Below are positions 20,111-31,803 of a DNA stretch of 64,000 nt, in pieces. Each line of letters starts with the position of its first letter. The stretch's first letter is position 1. This DNA is from Phymatolithon calcareum (lineage: Eukaryota > Rhodophyta > Florideophyceae > Hapalidiales), in NCBI GenBank assembly GCA_977006965.1, contig OZ345381.1, forward strand, positions 124,001 through 188,000, written 5' to 3'. The notes beneath the pieces are model-generated. The model did no database searches. It was not told where the DNA came from and saw only the letters and a program-made list of their open reading frames with translations. The position numbers and the translations under genes were made by a program.

Positions 20111-20929
20111 AACAGTATAAGAGCTATGCAGTGAGCGACTCCTCGCCGTACTCAAATTTCTGAACAACGAGAAACTGCTAGAGAAAGCTTTAGGCGCTCA
20201 CCTTCCGTGAGAGCAATTCTCCAGCAGTAAAGAAAGAAAGCATATGGCCCAAATCGTTCAAGGCTACTGAGCAACATTGGATGAGAATTCTCCAAACTCA
20301 GAGCTTCTTGATTTTTGTGCTGATCCCAACTTTGAAAATTCGCCCGAAACGATGAAAGGCGTCGTCCGTCACCTATTTGAACCACTGCAAAAGGAATTTT
20401 CCTGCCAATCCGGATATGTTCGGGAATCGCGACGGCTCGCTTTCAGAGAAGGGAAGGCAAGTGCTGGAGTAGGTGAGTCGTATTCAACCTATAGTCACCC
20501 TGCCGTCGACCAAAGATGATATCACACGCAGACAAGTCCAGCTGCCTTTGCTCCAGTTCCCGTGCTGTTGGACGGATATTACTCCCTAAGCGTTCGCGAT
20601 GGGTGCCAGCGCGTGAAATAGTTCAAGCTGTGCACGTCCAATGTCCGACCCGATTCGATTTCTCAGTGTTTTGTCCTTGCAAGATCAATATTTGATCTTT
20701 CAAGGGCATAAGTGCACTATGAGCCGGAATCAACCTCCATTTGGTGAATCAGTGTTGGGATGCTACACCCTTCAGGAAATCAAAGGTCCGGTAGACTCCT
20801 TGCCCCTTCTTTTTTCCTAGTGAACGCACGAACTTACCCTTGAGCAAGTTCTCAATGCTCTAAAACCTGAGTATCTGACTGGGTAACCCTCGCCCAGATC
20901 CGCAACCGTTTTGCTCTGTACGCTTCCGA
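20111..20929. other. Intergenic, decayed repeat sequence
   Basis: No complete gene is seen. The location between two minus-strand LINE relics suggests further degenerate LINE sequence, but I cannot trace a continuous frame. Confidence 0.4.
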
Positions 20930-21034
20930 TTAATAGTCGCCGAGAAACAATCGGGAACAGTACGACATAAGATGTTCCACAGTTTCATTGACAACATGTG
21001 AGCATATCTTGCACACTGGGTCGGAGAGCAATGG
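20930..21034 (-). pseudogene. LINE ORF2 zinc-finger-like terminus relic
   Basis: The minus-strand frame reads PVCKICSHVVNETVEHLMSYC before a stop at 20930-20932. This C-x2-C ... ETVEHL ... C arrangement is the cysteine-histidine motif that ends many LINE reverse transcriptases (zf-RVT type). The reading frame is closed by stops just upstream, so it is a fragment. Confidence 0.55.
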
Positions 21035-23297
21035 TTAATCCTACTTGTGTTTGTGGTGAAAGTCTACAGAAATCGGACTACAAGCCCAATGGGATGGTGG
21101 AGTAGCACTTTGGAGCGTTTCTGTGACTCCCATAGATCTTCGGGGCGTGTCGGAATTGTCACTAGTCTACTTTTGCAAGGCGGTTTGATAATGAACCTTG
21201 CCGCTTCCAAAGTGAGCAGCATCGATTGATGCGCTCAAATGAGACGCCTGCACGTTGAGATGGATGCGGCTCTGTTCCGCAAGGGAGCGATAGTTTTCGC
21301 ATCTTGGGCTGTACACGCGGTGCAACGAGCGAGAATTCCTACGGCGTGAGACACACAGACAGAGACTTAAACGCAGTGCACGAAATGGAAATATATGGTG
21401 CCCACATTGACCTTCAAAAAGAGCGCCATTGCTTCCATCTCGATGTTATCGCGATCAGTTTTTCTGTTTATTGGCTTGTGTACGCAAGTATTACTGGCGC
21501 TTCTATATACTGTATTCCGGAGCGTAAGTTTCGTTAATACGGGTCTCGTGTAGCTTAAATTTACAGGGGGCGAACATTTTAGCGCTGTGGCGCCCGTGGT
21601 GGTTTTTTTTCGTCCTTGCGTGCAATTCCCGTTTAGGATCTGGATCAATAAGCAGGCACTGGAACAGCAAACAAGGGGCTGCGTTTCTCCGAATCGCTGC
21701 ACCACGTAGTACATGTCGATAGAGTACTGTAGTTAGAATCTGTATCCGCAGTGGAGCACTTCGTTGTGCAAGTCTTTCCATTTAGTGCCGTCGCCTGCAA
21801 CCGGGACCGCCCAGCAGGATAGTTTGCCGCGATCAACTCTGACATTGAACCTCCTCCGCGCAGTGACAAAGATCGTTGTACGTGGGTGCTGCAGCGGCCA
21901 CGTGCCAACCATCGTTGGTTATCATTGCAACTGCACATCTTTCGTTTCGTTGTACTTGCAGCTCCCAGTGAGAACTACATATTTGCTTAACTTCACCTTT
22001 TCTTTTCGTTTGTTGCTCTTGACGTAGTATCCCAATGCCAAGTACAAGCTCTAGCTTCTGAAGGCCAAGCCCCAGGAAGCTGAGTGTGTGTGCTCCCAGC
22101 GAGTGCCAGACGAAAATCGCAGGGAGGTTATAACAGCTAAGCTAGCGCGATTCAGCACGCAAATCATCTATCGATCGTAACGCTGAGGGCTTACAGCCCC
22201 ATTTGGCATCCCGCAGTTGACGTGATTGCATTCGTCGCCTCTTGTCTGCTGCGAACTACGAAGCTCTGCCAAACTAAGGGTGCAGTGTTTGTTGTGGGTT
22301 TTCCGCTGTACCGAAAGACGCTGCCCTTCCACTGGATATTGGACACCTCTGTAGGCTGTTCATCATTTCTGTTGTACTAAGAGCGCATTAGAGGGCAGTA
22401 AACAGCTCGCAACATATCTACGAATTCATTGTTTTTGCACGCAAGCTCATGCTTGCCTGACAAACGGTAAATGTGCAAAGCTCTTCAGAGATCACCTGTT
22501 TTTAACATTTGTAATAGACTCTTGAGAAGTCTTACCTCCGCTATCTATTTTGAACCGGTAGCCCTTCGCAAAGTGGGAGGTCAGATCTCGTAGCTTCGTC
22601 ATCTGATCTACAAAGTTGACACGCACGCAAATAGCTTCAAACTTTACCGCTCTGGCTTTTCTTAAAGCCTGGACGAAGAAGGATCAGGGTTTGTGAATCA
22701 GAGTAGTTAAGAACACGCATGGGAGCTCTTCACTCACAGTTGAGTCATATGGCACGTGATACACTACGGGTTTCTGTGACAAGGTATCTGAAACTTTTTA
22801 TGAAAGAAAGCTCGTTACTTGCAGCCTCGCCATGCTCTGCCCACGTCGGGGAAACTACAGTGAAACTGCAGAATTCAAAATTTTCCTCGTAGAGAAAACT
22901 ATTTTAACATCTACATCAACTGTACTTTGCTAGCTTAGTACAGTAGATGTCCCTGACGAATTTACAAATAGCATCAGTGCTGCAAATCGTGGCGTGCTGA
23001 GGTAGTCCAAAAGTCAGATAACAGAGAAAATCAGACTGCGCACTTTTCCGGAGGGACTTTTTTTTTTTTAGTAGTATTTATTAAACGCTCTCAGTAACAC
23101 TCTTTAGACTGTAAGGGAGATGCGTTTCGGTTGCTACAGCCTTGTAGCATAGTATAACATTCATATATGCTTCTTCCGCAATCTTGTATATCGTGGCCCT
23201 AGCTGCAAAACCCCACATCGGACGGATGTGGGAAAAGCTTAGAGTCCTCTATGCGCTCAGCGGCGATTCGAGCTCGCAATTCTTATCCTTTGTTTTT
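21035..23297. other. Intergenic, no gene recognised
   Basis: About 2.3 kb with only short overlapping frames. Visible structures are an imperfect palindrome around 22908-22949 (catctac...gtagatg) and a poly-T run near 23058-23069. No RNA gene or domain was recognised. Confidence 0.5.
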
Positions 23298-24081
23298 CTA
23301 TTCCATGTCCTCGTAAAAGGCACTGGTAAAGAAGAGTAGCTGGTCCAGTGCTTCTTCGGTCTTCTTGGTCTCTTCTCCGGTCAGCTGGTATCTCGCCAAA
23401 GACGTTTCAACCGTGTGCAATAGCCTTGATATGATTTCGCCAAATTTGTCTTCTAGTAGTGTCGTGCTCAGTGGGGGAAATCTCCCAAACGCCCACTTCA
23501 CCGCCAATTGACGATGACGTACTTTCGGAAGCCTTAAAATCACTGGAATTGCTCCGACTATATCGTACGGTATCTTCCTCTTTCTGCTTGATTCCAAAGA
23601 CTCCCCTTCATAATTGAAGAGTGATGCTTTCAGGGATCCTGCCGACATTCCTTGCTTAAGATACTCCAAGGCCTTCTCGAACTGCTCATGCCTTAGCATT
23701 GCTGCCATGTCCCGACACACCCATTGCAATTCATCCACGTCTCTGCAATCCTTTGGGACGGCCAGTATGCTCTCTTTTTTTGTCTTGGCTCTCACGAGCA
23801 TTTTGAGCGCTAAAACCACCAAGGGGTCTTAACTGATACACAGCGATCTTGGCGTTCCGGATGCGCTCGAGCATTCTTGTCTCGGTTACCCCCTGACTGC
23901 TCAGTGAGATTCCAAGGTATGACACTTCTTTGACTTTCGTTAGTGTTTTGCCTGACAGCTTGAAGTTAACTGGTCTCGTGTCCGCTGACAACAGAACCTC
24001 ACTTTTTCCGGCGTTCTTTCCGGAGGGACTGCGATCTCCATTGCTTTCTCGATGGGCCAATTCAATCCTGAACGCCAACAA
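23298..24081 (-). pseudogene. Frameshifted LINE reverse transcriptase C-terminal half
   Basis: Two minus-strand frames overlap. The first (24081 downward) has LSGKTLTKVKEVSYLGISLSS and RIRNAKIAVYQLRPLGG, the classic thumb region of LINE RT (K-x-x-V-x-YLG-x-x-LS ... RI-x-x-A). The second (23822 to 23298) continues with helices and RHRQLAVKWAFGRFPP, then LTGEETKKTEEALDQLL, ending at a stop at 23298. A one-base frame change near 23820 separates them. The palm with YxDD is absent. Confidence 0.7.
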
Positions 24082-24231
24082 GAGTGAGGTGCAACTTTTT
24101 TAAAGATTCGCCGTCTATCTATGTAAACGTTACTAAACATTTTCGGAAATATGACTTCGTTGGGGGGATCGGAAGTGGGCCCCGTCGTTATCGGAATGGC
24201 GTGTTTCTACTGTGCGCCTTTCCCAAGTTGA

Positions 24232-24309
24232 TTTTTTATTCAAGTTTATTTAAAAGCCCCACAGACTTCCGAAGATATGGAGGCTTCCTCTGATGCTCAC
24301 GAAACGCCA
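24232..24309 (-). repeat. LINE 3' tail fragment
   Basis: This is the reverse complement of the tail at 1856-1945, sharing the ggcgtttcgtgagc, atcagaggaagcc and atatcttcggaag blocks and an A-rich end. It lies upstream (minus-strand sense) of the relic at 23298-24081, so it belongs to another insertion. Confidence 0.55.
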
Positions 24310-24417
24310 ACTAGATTCGCGGACGGGAAAACTCAGGATTCAAAGTAATCCTATCTCAGTCCTCTACAGGATTGCTGGTGCTTGGACTCGACCGCTTTTT
24401 GCCTTGCCTTATACGAA

Positions 24418-24792
24418 TCAATACAGGCCTTCTTCGTTCTCCATGCGTTCTATGAGTGTCTTGCTAAATAGTAAGAGCTCACCTAGCGCCTTTTCTGCTT
24501 CTAGTCGTTTTTCTCCTTCTAGGTCGTACCCTGCTAGCGTGCTTTCCCCAAGTTGATGCTTTCCCAAAAACCCCGGTGTAAGGTGATTCTTATATAGAAT
24601 CAACAATATATCTAGGAAACATCTAAAAGCCCCGTTTAAATCTATTACAAGAATTGAACGCCCGCCACGTGCGAAGGCACGTGCTACGTTCCTGTCACAA
24701 TGAATAAAAACTCGCTGGTGATAATATTCTGCGAACTGCCTATATTTAACTAATTGCCCTTCGATGGCGCTTCTTCTCATTTTCGAAGTCAT
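24418..24792 (-). pseudogene. Possible LINE C-terminal relic
   Basis: This 124-codon minus-strand frame ends with YDLEGEKRLEAEKALGELLL and a short tail, similar in spacing and character to the end of the relic at 23298 (YQLTGEETKKTEEALDQLLF). The preceding part (GGRSILVIDLNGAFRCFLDILLILYK) is hydrophobic and not recognised. It may be a diverged member of the same element family. Confidence 0.35.
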
Positions 24793-27244
24793 TCACTACG
24801 TTCATGAGCCGTAACTGCTGACGCCGGCTGTTCACTCTCTGCAAGCTTGTGCAACGTTCTTCAAAGGGTGGTCAATGTTGGTGCCAGAAATCAGATGAGG
24901 TTGATGTGCCTGCTGGGGCTAAGATTGTGTGTACGCAATCCGAGGCCCAGCAGGTACACATGGTGTGGTGCCGTTTGATTGCTTGGACGCAGGCTAAAGA
25001 AAGCTGAGGACTTTCGACAATTTCGTTCGTTCAAACGCGTGACAAGGTGGCCGGTCTAATTTATTTCTAAATTTTTGCGTGTCAGCTTGTTTTGTTGGGA
25101 TATATTTGGCATTTTCATGTACGGATGAAGAAAATTTGCTTTCATAAGCTCCGATTTCGATGAACGGAGAGTAAAAGGTCGACGTCAGCAGTGCCGTATC
25201 TCCCGGACACTTCCGTCTGGAATGCAATGAGTTGGGTGCAGTGAGCGAGCACAAATGAAATGTCTGCTGGAGGTACGTATTGTAATACCCTCTTGTGTCA
25301 GCGAAGGGGACCGAGCGTGGGGGATGCGCAACGGCTCGAGGAGAGAATTCCTGGTGTCAGGAAAGCTACCTCAAGTTTCTCCTCTCTACGTCACGTTTCA
25401 CGCGGCTGTCCTCATCGTCTTCTTGCTCTTATATCTACCATTCAGGTAGTTCACAATCAACAGCAGATGATCTTACTCGTGCTCTTGGTAAGATATGTCA
25501 AGCGGAACGGTATCTTCTTATAGTTTCCATCTCCTCGTTTTTCGTCTTGCACCAGGAAATGATGGCCCTTCCGAAGCATTGTAATGGCAGAATGAAGAGT
25601 ACTATACTTGCATTGAACAACATCCCGTCGCCAGGAGTTCAACCCTTCCTTGCAGAGACGTGCTGTGTCCGCAGGGCAATATTTTGATGCCAATCCCCAG
25701 CATTCGAAAACAGGATGATGCATCATTATGCACCTTCTTAGTTTATGCCTACAAACAACTCCGTATGTGCAGTACAACAACAGTATCGCCCTCTTCGAAT
25801 CTTTTATTTTTACCCTTGGATTGTAGATGCACATTGCTGTGCTCAACTGCACTAGCCACATCAGCTGGTTTATGCACAATGGGCCATTTCATGCCTGCTT
25901 TGCCTGAAATTCTACACTACAGTATTTCACTCCGCACAATCAAACAGGATGTCTTCCATTAAAAATTCAAACATCATAGAAATGTACACTCCCTATGAGT
26001 CTTAATAGTGCACAGAATGTCTACACTGTGCCGAAATATTGTCTACTTTGCATTTGAGGTCAGGACGTCCGTAGTTCCGTGAGTGAGTGTTTAGGGAAAC
26101 CAACACGACGGATACGTCGCCTGCTTTTGAGTACTTTCAGCGCCGCCTCCTCTGGTTGCACCAGAAAGACCTCCCTATACCCTAGTTTGCACTTGCAAGG
26201 GGTATTTACCTTCGACAAATGTGATTCGAAAAATTGTACATGTCCCAATTTTAACGATAGATGACATCGTTTACAATGGCACTAAAGACAAACGAAAGGA
26301 ATACTCTATGCTACCGGGTTGCAAGAAGAGACGTAATTTTCGTACGGCTTTCGTCAAGCGGTCAGCAACATCTCCTCTGGTATTGCGCCATTCGATTGAT
26401 CTGCAACTTTTCGGCCTTTTTCTTTATCTAAATGGAATAGGGTGTTGTATGTGCCTCGCTTTTCCAAACTGAGACTGAAGACGAGCACGGTACGCTATGC
26501 TCTCTTCCTGTTGCCCTTTCAATGACAAGATTACAGTTTTGAGCCGCATCAGTCGACTAATGGGGTTTAGCAAAGAACGGGAACGCGGGCTGACAGTCCA
26601 GTTGTCTCCACTACGTACTGCTACAGATTCGTATGAGATGCATTCTCGTTTCTAAATCATGCTATGTAATGTAGAGCTCAAATTTTGCACGGTTTTATAC
26701 TTTATCTCCGTTGTAGGACACTGAAAAATCATGATGATGATCATTGCACCCAATGATTATGATGATCATCCATGTAGTGGGACGTCAAAATTCAAACAGA
26801 ATATCGGATTACATGGGTGAATGCATGCATACTGCGCCAAACGTACGAAAACAAAATCGAAGGGAGTGCGACCAAATGGCGACGTGTCAGCTGCTGCGGG
26901 TGTAACGTCGGTAATCGATGGGACAAGACCATTTTTCGATTCGTTGGGATCTATGTCCTAAAGCACCTCTCATTGGACACATCGCTTCGTGACAATCCGC
27001 GGCTGGAAGTGACCGGTGAGATTGGGAATCGCTCCAGTGCGGAGTCGTCTCCGAGATGAGAGCACGTGGGTAAATTCTAACAATTTGGTGATTATTTAAA
27101 AATTGCCAACCACACAGCACATCAAATGGTAGAAACACGTGATCCGCTGTGCACTGGCTGAATCTCGGAAATAGAGCATGGCTGGTCTCGCAATTACGTG
27201 CCGTGCACCGTCGAGGTGCACAATGCACTGACTTCTCCCACGAC
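24793..27244. other. Intergenic with hairpins, no recognised gene
   Basis: A hairpin lies at 24909-24954 (cctgctgggg... pairing with ...gcccagcagg) and another at about 26729-26769 (atcatgatgatgatcattg with its near complement). Overlapping frames at 25295-25879 occur on both strands and neither carries a domain I recognise. The last 230 bases resemble the region upstream of the Kelch gene at 33433 and are treated as promoter. Confidence 0.45.
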
Positions 27245-27251
27245 TATAAAA
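27245..27251 (+). promoter_or_regulatory. TATA box of Kelch gene 1
   Basis: TATAAAA lies 118 bp upstream of the ATG at 27363. The paralogue at 33433 has the same heptamer at the same 118-bp distance, and both are preceded by a shared block (gagattgggaatcgctcca), so the promoter was duplicated with the gene. Confidence 0.7.
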
Positions 27252-27362
27252 CCAACTTTCGCTTCAACTGCAAAGGCTCTTCAAGTTACTCACGATTGCC
27301 GACTGTGGAAATCTGTAAGTAGACCCTTCGGCAATAACCAGGAGCAAAAGCAACTCGCCATC

Positions 27363-28448
27363 ATGGGCCTAACTTCTCTTCTAGCTCTGGCTGCCGTCCT
27401 CTCTATAGCCTCGGCAAACAGCTGGAATCTCAATGACGGCCGTCATGCGGACTCCAGGAACTCCGCACCCATCAGTATCCGTCAGTCCTCTGGTTCTGGC
27501 TCCTGGCGCACAATTTCCACTAACGGAGAGCTGAAGAAGCGTCACGAGGCATGTGCAGTCATGGTCGCCGGTAAGGTTTATCTCATCGGTGGGCGCGGGG
27601 GTAAACGAACTGTTGACGTCTACACTCCAGCCACCAAGACGTGGACTTCGAAAAAGAATGCACCCAACGAAATGCATCACATGCAGTGCGCGGTATACAA
27701 GAACCGATACATCTACATTGCCGGTGCATGGCACGGCGGTTTCCCCCAAGAAAAAACTCATGGTAGCACCTTTGTGTACGACACCACAAACGACTCATGG
27801 AGCATTAAGAAGGGCCTCGGTGATCGTGCGCGCGGTGGTGGTGCGGCTGCATTTTATAAGGGCAAGCTCTACCTTGCGATGGGAAACCGTGGAGGCCATG
27901 GTTCTCAAGCGACTACACTCGGTGAATTCGATGTGTACGACCCTGCGGCAGACGTGTGGTCCGCTTTACCCACTGCACCTGACGCACGGGACCATGTTGG
28001 AGGTGGGATTATTGGGAACTATTTCTGTATTGCCGGTGGACGAAATGGAGGTGTGGCCGACTTCTGGAAGAAGCCTGTCACCCCTGTTAATTGTTATAAC
28101 TTCAATAGTGGCAAGTGGGAACGAAGGGCAAACCTCCCAGAAGGTCGTGCCGGTGCGGCCACTGGCACTACTTGCGGAGGACTGCTCATGATTGCAGGTG
28201 GTGAGGGTATCCCTCCGGGAAAGAATGGAAAGGCATTCAATCGAGTTGATCTTTATGACGTGAGAACGAATACGTTCCGAGCACCTTCTTTCCTGAAGCA
28301 GGGGCGTCATGGTACCGGACTGGCAATTTCTGACTGCTCATGTGGAAACATTTATTATCCAAGTGGATCAGGCAGTCTGGGTGGAAACAAAGAATTGACA
28401 ACGACAGAGGTGTGGCGGATGAGTGGAGCAGCACAGGACAACTGCTAA
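27363..28448 (+). CDS. Secreted Kelch-repeat protein lacking malectin domain
   Basis: The protein has 361 residues from ATG 27363, chosen because it begins a clear signal peptide (MGLTSLLALAAVLSIASA) and matches the paralogue's start. A short Ser-rich stretch leads into a beta-propeller of about five Kelch repeats: MVAGKVYLIGGRGG, NRYIYIAGAWHGG, GKLYLAMGNRGG, GNYFCIAGGRNGG and CGGLLMIAGGEG, each followed by a Y/D-x-x-x-x-W-type strand. It ends with a Cys-containing tail (ISDCSCGNIYYPSG). The propeller is very similar to the one at 33433-35022, but the malectin domain between signal peptide and linker is missing. The expected location is the cell surface or wall. The ligand is unknown; binding of wall galactans is a guess. 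Confidence 0.85.
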   Translation: MGLTSLLALAAVLSIASANSWNLNDGRHADSRNSAPISIRQSSGSGSWRTISTNGELKKRHEACAVMVAGKVYLIGGRGGKRTVDVYTPATKTWTSKKNAPNEMHHMQCAVYKNRYIYIAGAWHGGFPQEKTHGSTFVYDTTNDSWSIKKGLGDRARGGGAAAFYKGKLYLAMGNRGGHGSQATTLGEFDVYDPAADVWSALPTAPDARDHVGGGIIGNYFCIAGGRNGGVADFWKKPVTPVNCYNFNSGKWERRANLPEGRAGAATGTTCGGLLMIAGGEGIPPGKNGKAFNRVDLYDVRTNTFRAPSFLKQGRHGTGLAISDCSCGNIYYPSGSGSLGGNKELTTTEVWRMSGAAQDNC

Positions 28449-28732
28449 AGTGGATGTCGTCAAGTATTGCAATCATTTGACAGGATTGAGGGCTGGACCT
28501 TGTGCACTGCATTAAACGAGCCTGGCCTTGTTCTCTGTAATGTCACAGGCGCTTAAAAAACTTTGGGAATGTCCATTATGACCCTTAGAGATTAGATCAT
28601 GGATGTAGCATGATGGCATAATGATGAAGCGGATCTCGTGACTTGAACGCTTTGATCTTACAAATTAATTAAAAATTTAAAATGTGTATTCTCATTCTCT
28701 TTATAATAGGACATATGAGTTTGTTTCTGTAG

Positions 28733-28936
28733 TGTTCCCGACGTCGCATTGTTTCGGGATCTTGGGACAAAACCGTTCGTGTGTGGGATGGGCAGAGCGG
28801 AGAATACGTGCTGGGACCACTCCGTGGACTCGAGGATGACGTGGAGTTCGTTACAATGGCTGCGGGCGGAAGTCGAATTGTTTCGGGATCTTGGGACAAA
28901 ACCGTTCGTGTGTGGGATGGACAGAGCGGAGAATGA
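28733..28936 (+). pseudogene. WD40-repeat gene relic with near-identical repeats
   Basis: A 68-codon frame is bounded by stops at 28730 and 28934. It encodes RIVSGSWDKTVRVWDGQSGE twice, exactly 43 residues (129 bp) apart, with LEDDVEFVTMAAGG between. The two copies differ by very few bases. Such near-identical WD40 units are typical of HET-E-like NACHT/STAND proteins, where repeats are homogenised by recombination. Only about one and a half blades remain, with no start codon or upstream domain, so it is a fragment captured or left behind 285 bp downstream of Kelch gene 1. Confidence 0.7.
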
Positions 28937-29608
28937 GCGCAGGATGGGATCACAGCGCTATGCAATTTTGGGGGTGTACACTTTGTCGGACGGTTCAGAA
29001 GCCTTGAATTCATTGCTGGCAGTGATTTGTGTGTTGTACATACATCACATGAGGTTTTTCTTTTGGTCACCAACACTGGGACCAAGATGCAACCTCCTGG
29101 AGACACCATGCACCGAAGCTACGGGATGATGTGCGCAATAGGGCAGAACGCGAAGACAGTTCAAGTCGCCACCACGCATATGAATGTGTCACATTTTGCT
29201 ACGACAATCTCAATTCAAGAGCTTCAGCTGGTCTTGCAGATAGTCAAGATGTCATAGGAAAGCTCTTACCGTAGCTCAGGAGAGAGTTAAATTTAAGTCG
29301 GCACATAGTGGATTCTCAGAATTTATGTCTTATTTTGTCAATGCATCGTCTGCAAGTGTGAAGTACTAAGCTTTTATGATAGTCAGCGGAGAATTGAGTG
29401 TTCTCGACAGATTGTACAGGGCAACGCAACGTAAAATCTAGGCATGGCTGCCCTCCAGCGGCGGCGTGCTTTGCGCGGATGAATTAGGTATTGCAATGCA
29501 AGGGCTTCGAGCAATAAGAACTGCAGTACAACAGCTCCAGCCCGTGGTGGACTCATGATGGTGATGAATCCTCGTGAAATGGATGCCCATTGTGGAACGA
29601 CTTGACAT

Positions 29609-29643
29609 CCAGCAAATCGAGGATAATATCCTCGATTTGCTGG
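29609..29643. repeat. Palindrome, 35 bp
   Basis: ccagcaaatcgaggata is followed directly by its reverse complement, a perfect hairpin with essentially no loop. Confidence 0.9.
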
Positions 29644-30143
29644 TACATCGGAGGGGCTGTGAAAAAACCGGAGATTTCTGATTTTTTCAATAAAAAATAG
29701 AAAAGTGGAATAACGACAATTTGGTACTGTCTCCTCGGCTATACAGTATACACCACATGTGTACAAGTGGCGAACATAATAATATCAGGGGAAGCAGGGC
29801 AGTGCCTTTATTTCCCATTACTTCTCTCCACAAAGCCTAGTCCTGCAACGAGAACTACCGCTACATTGGCAAACTCGCAATGTTCGTGCCAACCGACCTT
29901 ATTTTTTCCCATTGGAAACATGCATATATGATACATTTTCACATCGTGTGAAAAGCTTCATAGAAATTGTATGAACCCATTTTCCGAAAAGCAGTATGAC
30001 AACGGGTTTGCGTTACTCCCACCCATAACATTTCCCTGATAATATTACTGTACTGTATGTTTGTCACTTGTGTACACACGTGTGGTCGCATAGCACAATA
30101 TGCTGTGCTTCGGTGTCAAAAACATAAACAATTTTCAATCATA

Positions 30144-30210
30144 TGAGAAAAACTTTCCCAGACCTTGGTCACGGCACGTGCCGTGACCAAGGTCTGGGAA
30201 AGTTTTCTCA
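30144..30210. repeat. Near-perfect palindrome, about 66 bp
   Basis: The arm ending ccttggtcacggcac meets its complement at a cacgtg centre. The arms are 33 bp and perfect apart from one extra A. Such uninterrupted palindromes are normally unstable, so it may be recent. Confidence 0.92.
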
Positions 30211-30605
30211 AAATTAAATATTCTGGCACCTTAAAAAAACGTTAAATTCAGGCATATCCTATATTCGTACATCCAATTCGTATCCGTGAAAGTGAGGATA
30301 TTCTGATATTGAGGATCCAATTTTCGAGGATTGACTGTAGTGCGGTCGAACGACGTTGCGCTACACCCGAATAAGAGGGAATAACTCGCCCACGCCTTTT
30401 CTCCCGCCTCTGCCAATGATCAGGACACACCAAGTAGCGCGCTCATGCGTAGTTCTGGAGTTTCCGGTGCCCGTTTCCCGCGGGTCTACACTTTACTACT
30501 TGTATACTCACGAAGTTCTCCGTATTTACTTATGTACTGTATACTCACATTACCAAATCCCCCTCAGTAAATCCTCTCTCTTTTTCTATTCTCCTTTCAG
30601 TCTGT

Positions 30606-30632
30606 GTGGGAGAGTCTGTCAGACTCTCCCAC
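30606..30632. repeat. Palindrome, 27 bp
   Basis: gtgggagagtctg pairs with cagactctcccac around a single central t. Confidence 0.88.
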
Positions 30633-31095
30633 TCTCATTGATTCAACCCCCAGTCTTCTCCCATCCTAGTGACTTTGGGCTATTACATGCCTTCCGCTAG
30701 GCTTCTGCGCGCTTATGCTGTGCTTTTTCCGGAGTCAAAACTATTTGCTTGCACTCGCCGTGGCGCATCACCGCAGAATGCTAAAGACCAACCCAGCAAT
30801 AGCGCAACCGTTGCAGTGCATTCTCCTGGTCGTAGCTCTCTTCTCGATTCGCTGTAACAGCGGTAGTCCGCTTTAGCTGTTTGTACGGGTGTCGTGAGGG
30901 AATGGATCCGTCAAACAGGGCCGTGCCAGTTTGCAATTTTGAAGAAAGCATGACATCTTTCATATTGCGTTCTGCACAGGGAAAGGAATGGGCCATCCCA
31001 GCATAGTGTTTGTATTCGCCATATGCCGTCTTGAGGAGTTCAATCCCTCCCTGCAGACATATTATGTTTGTGCTTGTTTTTTGATGTCATGTGTC

Positions 31096-31129
31096 TTGGT
31101 GAATCCATTGTCAACAGTGGATTCACCAA
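31096..31129. repeat. Hairpin, 15-bp arms
   Basis: ttggtgaatccattg pairs with cagtggattcaccaa (one mismatch) across a tcaa loop. Confidence 0.85.
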
Positions 31130-31733
31130 TATTTTTGCTTACATCACCGAAAACCGAAAGGACTACTGTACTGTACAAAAATATTGCACAACTCTGTATT
31201 CAGGTTTGAATTGTCCATGCACAATTATTGTGCCCCAACTAAATTTAAATTACCATCTCGTTTTTCGGCACAGCTACAGTATTATGTATCCTTTGAAGTT
31301 CCACCCTAATTGTTTCTCCCCTGTTCTCGCTGTCAATTTCGTTACAGTTAGCTCGACGATCCTCGTAATCTATTCCTCATGTCGGCAGCAGACACAACTT
31401 GTTCAATACCATTTGTCCTGTGCTTAGCAGAAAGAAAGTTGCCACGAACGCACTCAGCCACCACAGTCATCTTTCCATGTCGTAAACATTAGAATGTTTA
31501 TGACTTACATCCTGTTTGATGTTTCCTCTCGCCTAATTCGCAGTAACCAGCGCGAATGCGATGTTCCCATGCATAATTCTGCATGATCTTCATACTACAC
31601 AAAATTGTGTGCTCTGTGCCGAAATGGCGCTCATGAGGTTGTCATGCTGCTGCATGTCGTTCTGCGGCTGAGTTGTCAGCTAGCCAGCGCTAAATGTGAT
31701 ATACGTAGACTGTGTTAGAGTATATACCGCGCC

Positions 31734-31803
31734 TTCTCCGCTGGCTGCATCAAAGTGCCAGCATAAGGCTGGCACTCTTTTGGTGCAGTCACAGGAGAAG
31801 ATG
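31734..31803. repeat. Imperfect hairpin
   Basis: An outer pair (cttctccg... with ...ggagaag) and an inner perfect pair gtgccag/ctggcac enclose a short loop. Confidence 0.7.

Noticed and set aside
25295-25879. Opposing ORFs of 130 and 140 codons
   Set aside because: Both strands are open over the same bases, and neither product shows a motif or a credible start context. Left as unassigned.
27198-27362. Upstream extension of Kelch gene 1
   Set aside because: The longer frame begins at a non-ATG codon and contains the TATA box. The signal peptide begins at 27363.
29383-29766. Minus-strand 127-codon ORF with a basic segment
   Set aside because: It reads through the perfect palindrome at 29609-29643, uses no recognisable domain, and has no paralogue.
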